Below are positions 9,480 to 18,597 of a stretch of 64,000 nt of DNA, piece by piece (within the stretch, counting starts at the first letter, position 1; each line of letters begins with the position of its first letter). The notes below the pieces were generated by a model. That model was not told the DNA's origin and ran no database searches. It saw nothing but the letters and a program-made list of their open reading frames with translations. Source of the DNA: an uncultured Pseudomonadota bacterium (GTDB lineage: Bacteria > Pseudomonadota > Gammaproteobacteria > Steroidobacterales > Steroidobacteraceae); contig CAIKZZ010000037.1 of the NCBI GenBank assembly GCA_903832085.1, positions 1 through 64,000 on the forward strand, in the 5' to 3' direction. Both the position numbers and the translations under genes were made by a program.

Positions 9480-10181
9480 ATGAACCCCGCTGAACCTGTA
9501 TTGCTATCAGATGACATCGAGCTGACTAATGAAGACATTCTGGACGCCATGGCCCATGTGCCGGGATACATAGACGTTACAACTGAGGATTTCCGGGAGC
9601 TATACCATTTAGCTTACCGGCATGCGCTGACTCGGAGGCAGGCTTTGCCCGTCGTGATGGTTGAGCCGCTGATTGCAGTTGAGCCTCCGCGGCCCCGGCA
9701 AGCCGAAATCCTGTTGGCTTGGGTTGGGGCTTTTCTTGGCATCGCAGTAGTTGCTGCGATCAACCATTTTTTGTTTGCACCTACTGACTTGGCGATGATG
9801 ATCGGCTCTCTCGGCGCCACAGCAGTGCTTTTATTTGCTGCAGCACGTAGTCCACTGGCACAGCCCCGCAATCTGATCGGTGGGCACATCATCTCTGCAA
9901 TCATCGGCGTTGCAAGCTTCAAACTTTTTCATGACCATCTATGGCTGGCCGAATCCTTCGCTGTTGCGACGGCAATCGGCTGCATGCAAGTCACTAGGAC
10001 ACTGCATCCACCAGGAGGCGCGACGGCATTGATTGCTGTTATAGGTTCAACTCAAATACATGAGTTGGGATTTTTGTATGTATTGGTCCCAGCAACCGTT
10101 GGGCCACTAATCATGTTGGGCATCGCGCTACTCGTTAATAACACCCCCAAATCAAAACGTTGGCCAGAAGTTTGGTTTTAG
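9480..10181 (+). CDS. HPP family membrane protein
   Basis: 233 aa. The first ~75 residues are a soluble segment (EDILDAMAHVPGYIDVTTED, FRELYHLAYRHAL) of the kind that precedes HPP domains. Four membrane helices follow, and the family hallmark is present as TRTLHPPGGATALIAVIG. HPP proteins are inner-membrane proteins, some implicated in nitrite transport in plants and cyanobacteria; no such link is visible here. Unlike longer relatives there is no C-terminal CBS pair. Transcribed alone, divergent from the ABC importer. Confidence 0.85.
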   Translation: MNPAEPVLLSDDIELTNEDILDAMAHVPGYIDVTTEDFRELYHLAYRHALTRRQALPVVMVEPLIAVEPPRPRQAEILLAWVGAFLGIAVVAAINHFLFAPTDLAMMIGSLGATAVLLFAAARSPLAQPRNLIGGHIISAIIGVASFKLFHDHLWLAESFAVATAIGCMQVTRTLHPPGGATALIAVIGSTQIHELGFLYVLVPATVGPLIMLGIALLVNNTPKSKRWPEVWF

Positions 10182-10241
10182 CAGGTATATAGGTTCATAG
10201 CGCCAAGCAATAGGCGTCACGTGACGACCAAGACTGGACCA

Positions 10242-10877
10242 TTATTTTCTTTTTACTGTCGCGTTGCGTTTGGTTTTTTTGCGCGCAGCGCGTGGCGCCT
10301 TGCTTACTGCTTGGCGTGCCAGTAATTCTTGGGGAGTTTTCCCTCTGGGCATGTGTCGGCGTTCAATAAGAACAGCACGTGACTCTCCTGCGCGGAACCA
10401 GCGCACCAGCATCGGAATCCGTGCTAGATCAAACAGCCCAAGCTGTGGGCAGCGTCTGTGAGTTTCGGCAGCTAGAGCCCGTATTTTGGTCGAAGTCGCT
10501 TTAGTCTTAAGGGTCAGATCGAAGGACAGCTGCTTGTATTCTGGTCGCAGATGCAGATCAAAAAAGAATCCGCGAATGTCGATCAGAGAGGTCAGGCTGG
10601 TGGCAAGGCCGCTGTAGCGAAAGCCTTGATCACGGGCGACCACTGTCACAGTGATTGCGGTACAGCTCGCGAGTGCTGCAAGCTGGGCATGTACAGGAGT
10701 CCAGCCGCGCGATTGGCCGCGTAAATCAGGAGGACTGCCTATGTCAAAGCCGGCTGGTTCATCAAACATAATTGACGGTTGACCGTCAAAATAAGCTTCA
10801 ACCCGCATGTGCTCGAATGATTGTGTCGCGACGGTTGAGACACCGATATAGGCGGGCAGTTTTTTTTGTTTATCCAT
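10242..10877 (-). CDS. OsmC family protein with basic tail
   Basis: OsmC/Ohr-fold thiol peroxidase-like protein, 211 aa. The family pattern is clear: a ligand-strand start (MRVEAYFDGQ), the central helix with TPVHAQLAALASCTAITV, and the second conserved Cys in ETHRRCPQLGLF. Both Cys residues needed for peroxide reduction are therefore present. The last ~35 residues are very basic (KAPRAARKKTKRNATVKRK), longer and more charged than usual OsmC ends. No membrane segment. Distinct from Ohr subfamily motifs; the natural peroxide is unknown. Confidence 0.82.
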   Translation of the reverse strand: MDKQKKLPAYIGVSTVATQSFEHMRVEAYFDGQPSIMFDEPAGFDIGSPPDLRGQSRGWTPVHAQLAALASCTAITVTVVARDQGFRYSGLATSLTSLIDIRGFFFDLHLRPEYKQLSFDLTLKTKATSTKIRALAAETHRRCPQLGLFDLARIPMLVRWFRAGESRAVLIERRHMPRGKTPQELLARQAVSKAPRAARKKTKRNATVKRK

Positions 10878-10956
10878 GACTGGCTCCTCAAGGTCGTGAT
10901 TTTAATGCAATCCTCGCTTCTTCAATCTTTGGATGCAATAGGCAAGGCAGAATGAG

Positions 10957-11844
10957 TTAAGGACGTGTCTGGGCTGTTGCGCGTACTGCCAAGAAATTCA
11001 AGGCAAGTCCTGCCAATACTAGGGCAGCAGTCACAAGCTTCCAGAGTGGCAGAGGTTCGTGGAGGAGCACTGATGATGCGGACATGCCAAACACTGGGAC
11101 CAATAATGCCATGGGTGTTACGGTTGCTGCCGGATAGCGACCAATCAGCCAGTTCCAAATACCAAAGCCGATGAGTGTATTACCGATCGCTTGCCACGCG
11201 ACTGCCAGCCAAGCGGTTAGGTGGGTATTTAAGAGCATTGCTGGCACGGTAGCCCAGTTTTCGGTTAGTAGTGATAGCACCAGCAGAGCGATAGCAGCGA
11301 ATAGACTCCCCCACACCATGAAGCCAAGCATATCCACTCGGCCAGCGCGCTTAACTACTTGGTTTGATAGGGCCCATGAAAATGCGGCACCCATAATCAG
11401 AAAAAACCCTTTCGTGGTGACTGTGGTGTCGGTGGTCGTAAGGGTGCGCCAACCGATGAGTCCAATGCCTAGAAAAGCAAGAAAAAGCGCAATAATTTGC
11501 GCAGGCACTACACGTTCCTTCAAGAAGACTGCTGAAATGATGATTGTAAAGAACACCTGAGTTTGCATAAGGAGTGACGCAAGGCCTGGTGGCACATCGT
11601 TGCGCATAGCAAGGAACAGAAGGCCAAACTGACCGGCCCCGAGTAAGCATCCAAAGGTGATCAGTACCCGCCAGGGAAGGGCGGGGCGTTTAATAAAAAA
11701 GATCCAAGGAAACGCTGAGGCCGCGAATCGCAAGGTAGCAAACAGCAGCGGTGGAAACGCTGAAAGGCCATATTTGATGACGACAAAGTTAGTGCCCCAG
11801 ATACCGGTAACTAGGAGGGCCAGGGCGAAATGCAAAGGGGTCAT
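10957..11844 (-). CDS. eamA: EamA-type DMT transporter (amino acid metabolite exporter)
   Basis: Ten-helix drug/metabolite transporter, 295 aa, with two EamA repeats. It matches E. coli EamA (cysteine/O-acetylserine exporter) across its length: TPLHFALALLVTGIWGTNFV at the start, QFGLLFLAMRNDVPPGLASL in the first repeat, and GIWNWLIGRYPAATVTPMAL in the second. Predicted inner-membrane exporter. The window also holds CysB, cysK and a serine/homoserine acyltransferase, but they are distant, so a shared regulon is only a suggestion. Confidence 0.85.
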   Translation of the reverse strand: MTPLHFALALLVTGIWGTNFVVIKYGLSAFPPLLFATLRFAASAFPWIFFIKRPALPWRVLITFGCLLGAGQFGLLFLAMRNDVPPGLASLLMQTQVFFTIIISAVFLKERVVPAQIIALFLAFLGIGLIGWRTLTTTDTTVTTKGFFLIMGAAFSWALSNQVVKRAGRVDMLGFMVWGSLFAAIALLVLSLLTENWATVPAMLLNTHLTAWLAVAWQAIGNTLIGFGIWNWLIGRYPAATVTPMALLVPVFGMSASSVLLHEPLPLWKLVTAALVLAGLALNFLAVRATAQTRP

Positions 11845-12120
11845 TGTGTGAGGTGTCGGATTTCAGGCTTACAATGGCGTACGAACTGGTACGGTACAGT
11901 TAATTCATTCGGTTTGGGGGAAAAGGTGGGGAGGGTAGCGCGACCCGTCGCACTGAGCCCTTACTCGGCCACTAGCGGTGAGGGCCTGGCCAGCCAATTT
12001 ATATAGGCAACTCTTGAATAGAAGAGCCCACAATGGTGCTGTTTCGCTAAAATCGACATTCTAATAATGCAGAAGCTGACAGTGATCGGCCGTATATCGA
12101 ATCGTAAGGGGATGATAAAA

Positions 12121-15100
12121 ATGATGACGCATGTTGTTTTCTGGCGCCGAGTGCTCAGAAGCTTGATGATCGCGACGCTTTTTACTGCAGCGTATGTGCC
12201 GAGCGAGGCAATCGCTCAGTCTGCGGAGGCGAGCCTGCGTGGTACCGCGCCGCTCGGCAGCACCGTCACGGTCCGTAATGTGGCGACCGGCCTTGTGCGC
12301 CGCACCAGTGTCTCAAGCGATGGCACCTACGTGCTAGTAGGCCTACCTTCAGGCATCTATGAAGTCGATGCAGGTTCAGGTTCCGAGGCTCGGGTAACCC
12401 TGTCCGTCGCCTCGACAAGCACGTTGATTTTGACTGGCTCTCTCGGTGAAGTGACAGTGAAAGGAGCCAAAGATACTGGCCCTCAGCCTTCCGAGGTGAA
12501 GACATCGGAGGTCGCGTTTGTCGTTTCATTGCGTGACATTGAGGCATTGCCCCAAATTACACGCAATTTTTTAGAGTTCGCCGATACCGTTCCCGGTATG
12601 CAATTTACTGTTGATGCGAACGGTAATAGTCAGTTACGTGGCGGTGGGCAAAACACCAGCTCGCTTAATGTTTTTATCGATGGCGTAGGCCAGAAGAGTT
12701 ACGTCAAAGATGGCGGTATTACCGGACAGGTGCAAACGCAGGGAAACCCCTTCCCGCAGCTGGCAATCGGCTCTTATAAAGTGATCACATCGAATTACAA
12801 GGCTGAATACGATCAGGTCTCGAGCGCAGCTATTACCGCGGAGACAAAATCTGGAACAAACGAATTTCACGGCGAAGTGTTTGGTGACTATACCGACCAA
12901 GGGTTGCGCACAAAGACGAGCGCAGAGGAAGCCGCTGGGGTCAAGACGCCTTCGAAAAATAATGAGTATGGCTTTGCAGTCGGTGGACCAATCATTGCCG
13001 ATAAGATGCATTTCTTCATGACCTATGAAGGTAAGCGCTTCAAGACACCGGCCTCGATCCAGCCTGGCATTTCAAGCACTGAAACAGGGGCTGCTATTAC
13101 CTCAGTGCTTCCAGCAAGTCTGACGTCCCTGTTTGGCCCTATCGAGCGTCCTTTTAGTTCAGATCTTTATTTCGCCAAGATAGATGCAGAAATTACTGAT
13201 CAAGACCGTCTAGAGTTTTCAGGTAAGTGGCGTAAAGATTCGCAAGCCAACTTTGGTTCAGGCATCTATGCTGCTGAACACGGTACCGATCAGGAAAATA
13301 CTGACACCCGTTTAACGGCGCGTTGGCAGCACACGACGGACCGCTGGAGCAACGAAGTTCTGTTGACCTATGAGGACGCATTCTTTCAGTCAAAACCGCG
13401 TATCAACGGCAATGGTGCGATTTATGATTACTACGGCTGCTCAGGTGCACCCGGCGCATGCAGTCCTGATGCGTACCAGTCAGAGTTCTTTTATGCAGGA
13501 TCAGCTGGTCCTCTTGATACGCAAAACAAAGGTCAGCGTGGCCCCGGCTTACAAGACGACCTTACTTTTACAAACCTGTCTTGGCATGGCGATCACACGC
13601 TTAAGCTCGGCATTAAGTACAAAGACATCAATCTCAAAGCAATCGACGCTGGTGGCCAGGGGCCACAGTTTTACTATATCGTGACGGACGCAGGTATTGA
13701 CCCGCAGCCCTACTATGCGTTTTTCGCCTACCCATCGGCTGGGCAGACGCCGGTAGTGACGACATCTGATCGTCAGCTCGGCATGTATTTCCAGGATGAC
13801 TGGGCCGTCAATAATCGACTCACACTGAACATTGGCCTGCGTTGGGACCAAGAAAAAGTGCCGTCCTATCTTAATTACGTCACGCCAAGTGCAGTGGTGA
13901 AGGGCATCAATAGCCAAGATCCGAATGCTCCTGTTGGGCAGACGTACGCGCAGACCTTAGCGCTTGGCGGCATTAATATTTCTAACTACATATCGACTGG
14001 CCATAATCGTAAAGCAGCTAGTGACGAGTGGCAGCCGCGCCTTGGTTTTTCATTTGATATCAATGCGGATCAAACCCATGTTGTATTTGGCGGCTATGGC
14101 CGTTCGTATGATCGGGACTTATTTGATTATCTGCAGCTTGAAAATAATAAAGGGGCGTTGCCGCAGTACAGCGTTGCCTTCCAGACGCCGCAGTTTGGTG
14201 GCGCTTGTTATCCTGGAGTCCCGTGCTTTCCTTGGAGCCCGAGCTACCTCAGTGGCCCTCAAGCATTCGGACCTCTCGCAGCAGGGGCTTCACCAGAAAC
14301 CGATCTTTTGCCGAATAACTTGAAAGTGCCGTACTCCGATCAGTTCAGTGTGGGGATGCATAATGCGTTGGGCAACTGGAATACAAGCGCAACGATTTCC
14401 TATGTGCATTCAAAAGATGGCTTTGTATTTAGCTGGGGCAATCGTGAGCCGAATGGCACCGCATACAATGGTGGTTATACGTCAGGTAATGGCATTCCAG
14501 GACTTGGTTTACTAATACTTGGTGATAATGGTGCTGAAACAAAGACAACACAGCTGCTGCTGTCCGTTCAAAAACCCTATACCAAAGAGTCTGGTTGGGG
14601 CGTGTCTGTCGCTTACACCTACTCAGATGGCACGATGAATCGTAGCGTCAACGAGCACTACTCCTCGGCGTATGCAAATATTCGGCAGTATCCGTTTATC
14701 CTTTCAAATGCTGTACCGAAATCGCGGCTCGTCGCGACTGGCAGTCTCAATGGACCGTGGGATACCGTTATTGGCGCGAAGCTCACGTTGGCGACGCCAA
14801 CACCAATCTCCTATGACGCCAATTTAAATATCGCCGGTGACCAGTCATGGTGGCGGCCAGTGTCCCTAACGCCGACCGGTGGTATCGGTTATAAGAATCT
14901 TGATTTGCAGATGACTAAAAACTTTACGGTTGCTCACGATCAGGTGCTGTACGTGCGAGCCGATTGGTTGAACGTGCTCAATGCATTCAATCCAGATGGA
15001 AACAATAACGGCTATAAGCTCGATTACGGTGACTACACTGGTAGTCCATTGGCTCGACCAACGGCCAATCGATTGGGGAATATTCTTGGAACGCCATCTA

Positions 15101-15132
15101 CTTTTAAAATATCGGTCGGTTATCGATTCTAA
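12121..15132 (+). CDS. Oar-like TonB-dependent outer-membrane receptor
   Basis: About 1000-aa outer-membrane receptor. Signal peptide (LRSLMIATLFTAAYVPSEAIA), an N-terminal carboxypeptidase-regulatory-like beta domain (TVRNVATGLVRRTSVSSDG), a plug domain (LRDIEALPQITRNF, INVFIDGV-like LNVFIDGVGQ), and a beta-barrel ending in an aromatic residue (FKISVGYRF). Ends KISVGYRF as expected for BAM recognition. Start chosen at ATG 12121: AAGGGG lies 9 bases upstream, whereas ATG 12067 has no ribosome site. Substrate unknown; Oar-type receptors are linked to large or protein-derived ligands. Confidence 0.9.
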   Translation: MMTHVVFWRRVLRSLMIATLFTAAYVPSEAIAQSAEASLRGTAPLGSTVTVRNVATGLVRRTSVSSDGTYVLVGLPSGIYEVDAGSGSEARVTLSVASTSTLILTGSLGEVTVKGAKDTGPQPSEVKTSEVAFVVSLRDIEALPQITRNFLEFADTVPGMQFTVDANGNSQLRGGGQNTSSLNVFIDGVGQKSYVKDGGITGQVQTQGNPFPQLAIGSYKVITSNYKAEYDQVSSAAITAETKSGTNEFHGEVFGDYTDQGLRTKTSAEEAAGVKTPSKNNEYGFAVGGPIIADKMHFFMTYEGKRFKTPASIQPGISSTETGAAITSVLPASLTSLFGPIERPFSSDLYFAKIDAEITDQDRLEFSGKWRKDSQANFGSGIYAAEHGTDQENTDTRLTARWQHTTDRWSNEVLLTYEDAFFQSKPRINGNGAIYDYYGCSGAPGACSPDAYQSEFFYAGSAGPLDTQNKGQRGPGLQDDLTFTNLSWHGDHTLKLGIKYKDINLKAIDAGGQGPQFYYIVTDAGIDPQPYYAFFAYPSAGQTPVVTTSDRQLGMYFQDDWAVNNRLTLNIGLRWDQEKVPSYLNYVTPSAVVKGINSQDPNAPVGQTYAQTLALGGINISNYISTGHNRKAASDEWQPRLGFSFDINADQTHVVFGGYGRSYDRDLFDYLQLENNKGALPQYSVAFQTPQFGGACYPGVPCFPWSPSYLSGPQAFGPLAAGASPETDLLPNNLKVPYSDQFSVGMHNALGNWNTSATISYVHSKDGFVFSWGNREPNGTAYNGGYTSGNGIPGLGLLILGDNGAETKTTQLLLSVQKPYTKESGWGVSVAYTYSDGTMNRSVNEHYSSAYANIRQYPFILSNAVPKSRLVATGSLNGPWDTVIGAKLTLATPTPISYDANLNIAGDQSWWRPVSLTPTGGIGYKNLDLQMTKNFTVAHDQVLYVRADWLNVLNAFNPDGNNNGYKLDYGDYTGSPLARPTANRLGNILGTPSTFKISVGYRF

Positions 15133-15163
15133 TCAGACGCGCTGTTTGTAAAGCGCTAAGCAG

Positions 15164-15203
15164 TAGCGGTTCCATAAGGCCAATATGATTTATGGGACCG
15201 CTA
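15164..15203 (+). terminator. 14-bp hairpin after the TonB receptor gene
   Basis: TAGCGGTTCCATAA (15164-15177) pairs with TTATGGGACCGCTA (15190-15203) over 14 bp with one G-T wobble and a 12-base loop, 32 bases after the receptor stop. No T-run follows, so it may stop transcription with help, protect the mRNA 3' end, or be a protein-binding site. Confidence 0.5.
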
Positions 15204-15459
15204 TACGGGCGCCGTCTTGTCTCATCAGGCTAGGATGCCATTTGCTGGTGCTGCCGCTGGGGTGTGATGTATATCCTAGGTGTGATGGCGATGGCAGTTA
15301 AGACACTGGTTGCATCAGGAATCTCACTATTTGCTGATGTGTCTATAGCGGGCTTCCTTGGCATGTGTCACGCTGATGACCCTATCGCCATACAACACTA
15401 GGCTCAGCGCTGACGTCTAGAGCGCGCGCGTCCTTTCGCATCATCAATGGACTTGCTCT
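15204..15459. other. Gene-free stretch between TonB receptor and phnA
   Basis: Beyond the hairpin, this part of the 327-base gap shows no recognisable gene or RNA. A 44-codon frame (15267-15401) has a weak GGGG upstream and a mildly hydrophobic product, but no homology I can recognise. Confidence 0.5.
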
Positions 15460-15804
15460 ATGTCTGATTTACCCGTTTGTCCTCAGTGTTCGTCGGCCTA
15501 TACCTATGCCGATGAGGGCCGCTTTATTTGCCCAGAGTGTGCTCACGAGTGGACACTTAAAGTGCAAGACTCGGCGCCAGCTCACGAGGCGCTCATTTAT
15601 AAAGATGCCAATGGCAACGTGTTGGTGGATGGCGACTCGGTGACAGTGATTAAAGACTTGAAGGTTAAAGGAGCGTCATCCGCCCTTAAGGCCGGAACGA
15701 AAGTTAAGGGTATTCGGTTAGTAGAGGGCGACCATAATATTGATTGTCGTATCGAGGGCTTCGGCGCAATGAAGTTAAAGTCAGAGTTTGTGCGCAAACT
15801 ATGA
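15460..15804 (+). CDS. PhnA/YjdM family zinc-ribbon protein
   Basis: 114-aa protein matching PhnA (YjdM) end to end. N-terminal zinc ribbon with two CxxC pairs ([13 protein letters not shown] and [10 protein letters not shown]), then the PhnA domain ([36 protein letters not shown]). Despite the historical name it is not part of the C-P lyase machinery, and its cellular role is unclear. Single gene, convergent with the broken transporter. Confidence 0.92.
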   Translation: MSDLPVCPQCSSAYTYADEGRFICPECAHEWTLKVQDSAPAHEALIYKDANGNVLVDGDSVTVIKDLKVKGASSALKAGTKVKGIRLVEGDHNIDCRIEGFGAMKLKSEFVRKL

Positions 15805-15907
15805 AAGGCTGCTGATTTGCATCCGCTTTGGCGTAGCGGAGCTCCTGAATGCATTGTGCGCAGAGCAATGGCGTGCCACGCCAAGCTTGGTGGCGATCTG
15901 ACGCTGT

Positions 15908-17560
15908 TTAGTGAAATAGCACAGCGGCTTTTCTGACAGTCATCCACACACCCCAGGCTAAAGGTATTGAGATTGCGAGCCACGCAAGAAGCACAGAAAT
16001 CATAACGCTCTGCCCTTGCTCAAGCGCAGCCGCGGTTGATGTGTGTAGTCGTAGTTTCTCAGCGGCTTGTCCATGTTGGGCTGTTAACTGCTCGTCAGTC
16101 ATGAAAAGCCGATCGGCTACAGGTCTTACGAGCGCATTACAGATGCAGCCAAATACCAGAAAGCCCGTGAGGATATACATCGTGACCGAATACGCCTCGG
16201 CACGCGCAACACCGTGATCTAGTTGATAGTCGCGGATGTAAGTCACCAGTACCGGACCAAGCACGCCAGCCGTTGACCATGCCGTGAGTAGACGGCCGTG
16301 TATTGCGCCAACCATGCGTGTGCCGAATAAATCTGCAAGATAAGCCGGAATAGTGGCAAAGCCACCGCCGTACATGGAAAGGATGATGCAGAATGCGGCC
16401 ACGCATAACGCGCGATTTCCCGCATTAGCTAGCGATGGAATCGAGGCGTATAAAACAATGCCCAGCACAAATAAGGCAGCATAGGTTTTTTTGCGACCAA
16501 TCCCATCCGAGAGTGAGGCCCAGAAGAAGCGCCCGCCGATATTGAATAGTGACAATTAACCAGTGAATCCAGCGGCTATCGTCGCGATTCCTCGGAGTTG
16601 CTCCGCGGTAAGATCCGCGAAAGGCTTGTTGATCCCAATAAGCTGGCCACCAAAAATCTCCTGAAGCATTGGCGATGCCATGCCCAGAATGCCTATACCC
16701 GCTGTTACGTTTAGGCATAGCACTGCCCAGAGCAGCCAGAACTGTGGTGTCCGCCAAGCCATCTCGAGGTGTACGTGTCTATCACTCTTGATTGCGAGTT
16801 TCTTCTTCTCTATCGCTTCGATCTTTGCAGCCGGTACCCAGCCTTCTGGAGGCACGCGGTATCCAAGGGCGCCCGCTAGCATAAAAACGAAATACACGAC
16901 TGCGAGTGTTACGAAGGTCTCAGCCACGCCCACAGACGTTGGCGTAGAAAAATGCTTCATTAGTAGATCGGCCAGAGGACTACCGATCATCGCGCCCCCG
17001 CCAAAGCCCATAATTGCCATGCCGGTGGCCATACCAGGGCGGTCCGGAAACCATTTTAAAAGTATCGAAACCGGCGAAATGTAGCCGAGCCCAAGTCCAA
17101 TTCCGCCGATGACGCCGGAGCCTAGCCATAGCATCCAGATTTGATGCTGACGTACACCGACTGCCGAGATCACCAAGCCGCCACACCAGCACATAGCAGC
17201 GACGACCCCGGCCTTACGTGACCCTACCTCTTCAAGCCAACCGCCCCAGATAGCTGCTGCAGACCCAAGGAACACAAAGAAAAGTGTGTACATCCAGCTC
17301 AGCGTCGAAATCCTCCAGTCGCACGTTGTTACCGTCAGTGTATCGAGGAAGCTGAGACTAGGTGGACAGGCAACAGCGCGCGTTATTCCCACAGCCCTAG
17401 ATAGTGGCAGCCAGAAGACCGAAAACCCGTAAGCCATGCCAATGCATAAGTGAATTGCTAGTGCTGCTGGTGGAACAATCCAGCGATTAAATCTGACACC
17501 AGCGGTCATGCGTCGATGATCGAGAAAGCCTACCGTTGCGGCAGCGCTGTTTGCTTTCAT
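15908..17560 (-). pseudogene. OFA-type major facilitator transporter interrupted by an in-frame stop
   Basis: A 12-helix oxalate/formate-antiporter-family MFS gene of 550 codons broken by TAA at 16556-16558. The frame is unchanged on both sides: ...IATIAAGFTG, stop, LSLFNIGGRFFWASLSD..., which is the usual continuous sequence in this family, with a Leu expected at the stop. One T-to-A change in a TTA codon would explain it. The N-half keeps the family insertion between helices 1 and 2 (two Cys, CPPSLSFLDTL). The downstream half could restart at TTG 16555, but a split transporter is unlikely to work. Confidence 0.85.
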
Positions 17561-17593
17561 ATAAAGTCTCCACGCTGCCCCGCAGCGCTCAAC

Positions 17594-18079
17594 TCAGTCG
17601 CGGAAATTATTAAACTGCAGTGCCCGCTCCACTTTCTGCTGCTTTAGTAAAGCGATAGCTTCCTGTAAGTCATCTCGACTTTTGCCAGTGATTCTGATTT
17701 TGTCGCCTTGAATCGCTGCTTGCACCTTCATTTTCGAATCCTTAATCGCACGCTGTATGGCGCGTGCCGAATCCGCATCAATCCCTTCACGCAGAATGAG
17801 TACTTGCTTTGACTTAGCAAGATTAATTTCCGCATCTTTAATCTCGAGACACACTAAATCGATGCCGCGCTTGCTGAGTTTTAGTCTGACAATGTCTTGC
17901 AGTTGCTGGAGCTGGAACTCCGCGGGCGCCTCGAGTGTAATTTCATTCTTTTTATCTAATAAAACTTTTGCATCGACGCCACGGAAATCGAAGCGACTTT
18001 CAAGCTCTCGCTTTGCCTGATCGACAGCGTTTTCCACTTCATGATGATTAATTTCAGACACCACATCAAAAGACGGCAT
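17594..18079 (-). CDS. yajQ: YajQ family nucleotide-binding protein
   Basis: 161-aa cytoplasmic protein matching YajQ throughout (MPSFDVVSEINHHEVENAVD at the start, KVQAAIQGDKIRITGKSRDD near the end, and ALQFNNFRD at the C-terminus). In Xanthomonas the orthologue binds cyclic di-GMP and affects virulence gene expression through a LysR regulator; whether that holds here is unknown. Followed upstream on the same strand by a GNAT gene 9 bp away, so the two are probably cotranscribed. Confidence 0.95.
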   Translation of the reverse strand: MPSFDVVSEINHHEVENAVDQAKRELESRFDFRGVDAKVLLDKKNEITLEAPAEFQLQQLQDIVRLKLSKRGIDLVCLEIKDAEINLAKSKQVLILREGIDADSARAIQRAIKDSKMKVQAAIQGDKIRITGKSRDDLQEAIALLKQQKVERALQFNNFRD

Positions 18080-18088
18080 TTTCCACTC

Positions 18089-18586
18089 CTACATTTCCCC
18101 GGCTGCTGCGCTCAGGGTTTTTCTAAAAACCACCGCATGTGTAGTGGCCAGTTTGATGCTAGTACAGGATACGGACTCTGCTGCCTCAACAGTATATCCA
18201 GCATTTACTGCCAAGTGAGCACATGCTGGGTCAGTAGCAGTCGGGAATCGGATGATTGTGGCCCCACGCGCGGCTGACATGTTCTCAATGCGCATCAGCA
18301 AAGTACGGCCAAGCCCTCTTTGGCGAAAGTCAGGCATCACGTAAAGTATATCGATCACAGCGCTGATGCCAGTGTCATTGTAGTGTGCCTTGCAAAAGCC
18401 AGCACAAAAACCAGACTCCTCAGCGACAAGTGCGATCGCATCTTGCCCCTTCAACATCGTCGGAATTCGCGGCCACGTACGCTCAGTTTCACTCTGTAGC
18501 AGTTCTGGCATGCGTCCAACTGCGGCTTCAAGAGCTTTACAGTCGTCTTTTGTGCTATTCCCACTCAGAGAGAAAAATCGCGGCAT
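18089..18586 (-). CDS. GNAT family N-acetyltransferase
   Basis: 165-aa acetyltransferase. The acetyl-CoA pyrophosphate loop is visible as RQRGLGRTLL, preceded by the beta strand IDILYVMPDF. The segment RFPTATDPACAHLAVNAGY matches motif B of the GNAT fold. No specific subfamily can be named, so the acceptor substrate is unknown. It lies between cysB (11 bp) and yajQ (9 bp) on the same strand. Confidence 0.8.
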   Translation of the reverse strand: MPRFFSLSGNSTKDDCKALEAAVGRMPELLQSETERTWPRIPTMLKGQDAIALVAEESGFCAGFCKAHYNDTGISAVIDILYVMPDFRQRGLGRTLLMRIENMSAARGATIIRFPTATDPACAHLAVNAGYTVEAAESVSCTSIKLATTHAVVFRKTLSAAAGEM

Positions 18587-18597
18587 GTTGCAATGCG

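Noticed and set aside
12067-12120. Earlier ATG for the TonB receptor
   Set aside because: No ribosome site, and the signal peptide fits ATG 12121 which has AAGGGG.
15267-15401. 44-codon frame after the TonB receptor gene
   Set aside because: Weak ribosome site and no recognisable family; frames this short arise by chance.
15822-15840. 6-bp hairpin TCCGCT/AGCGGA after phnA as a terminator
   Set aside because: Short stem and no T-run.
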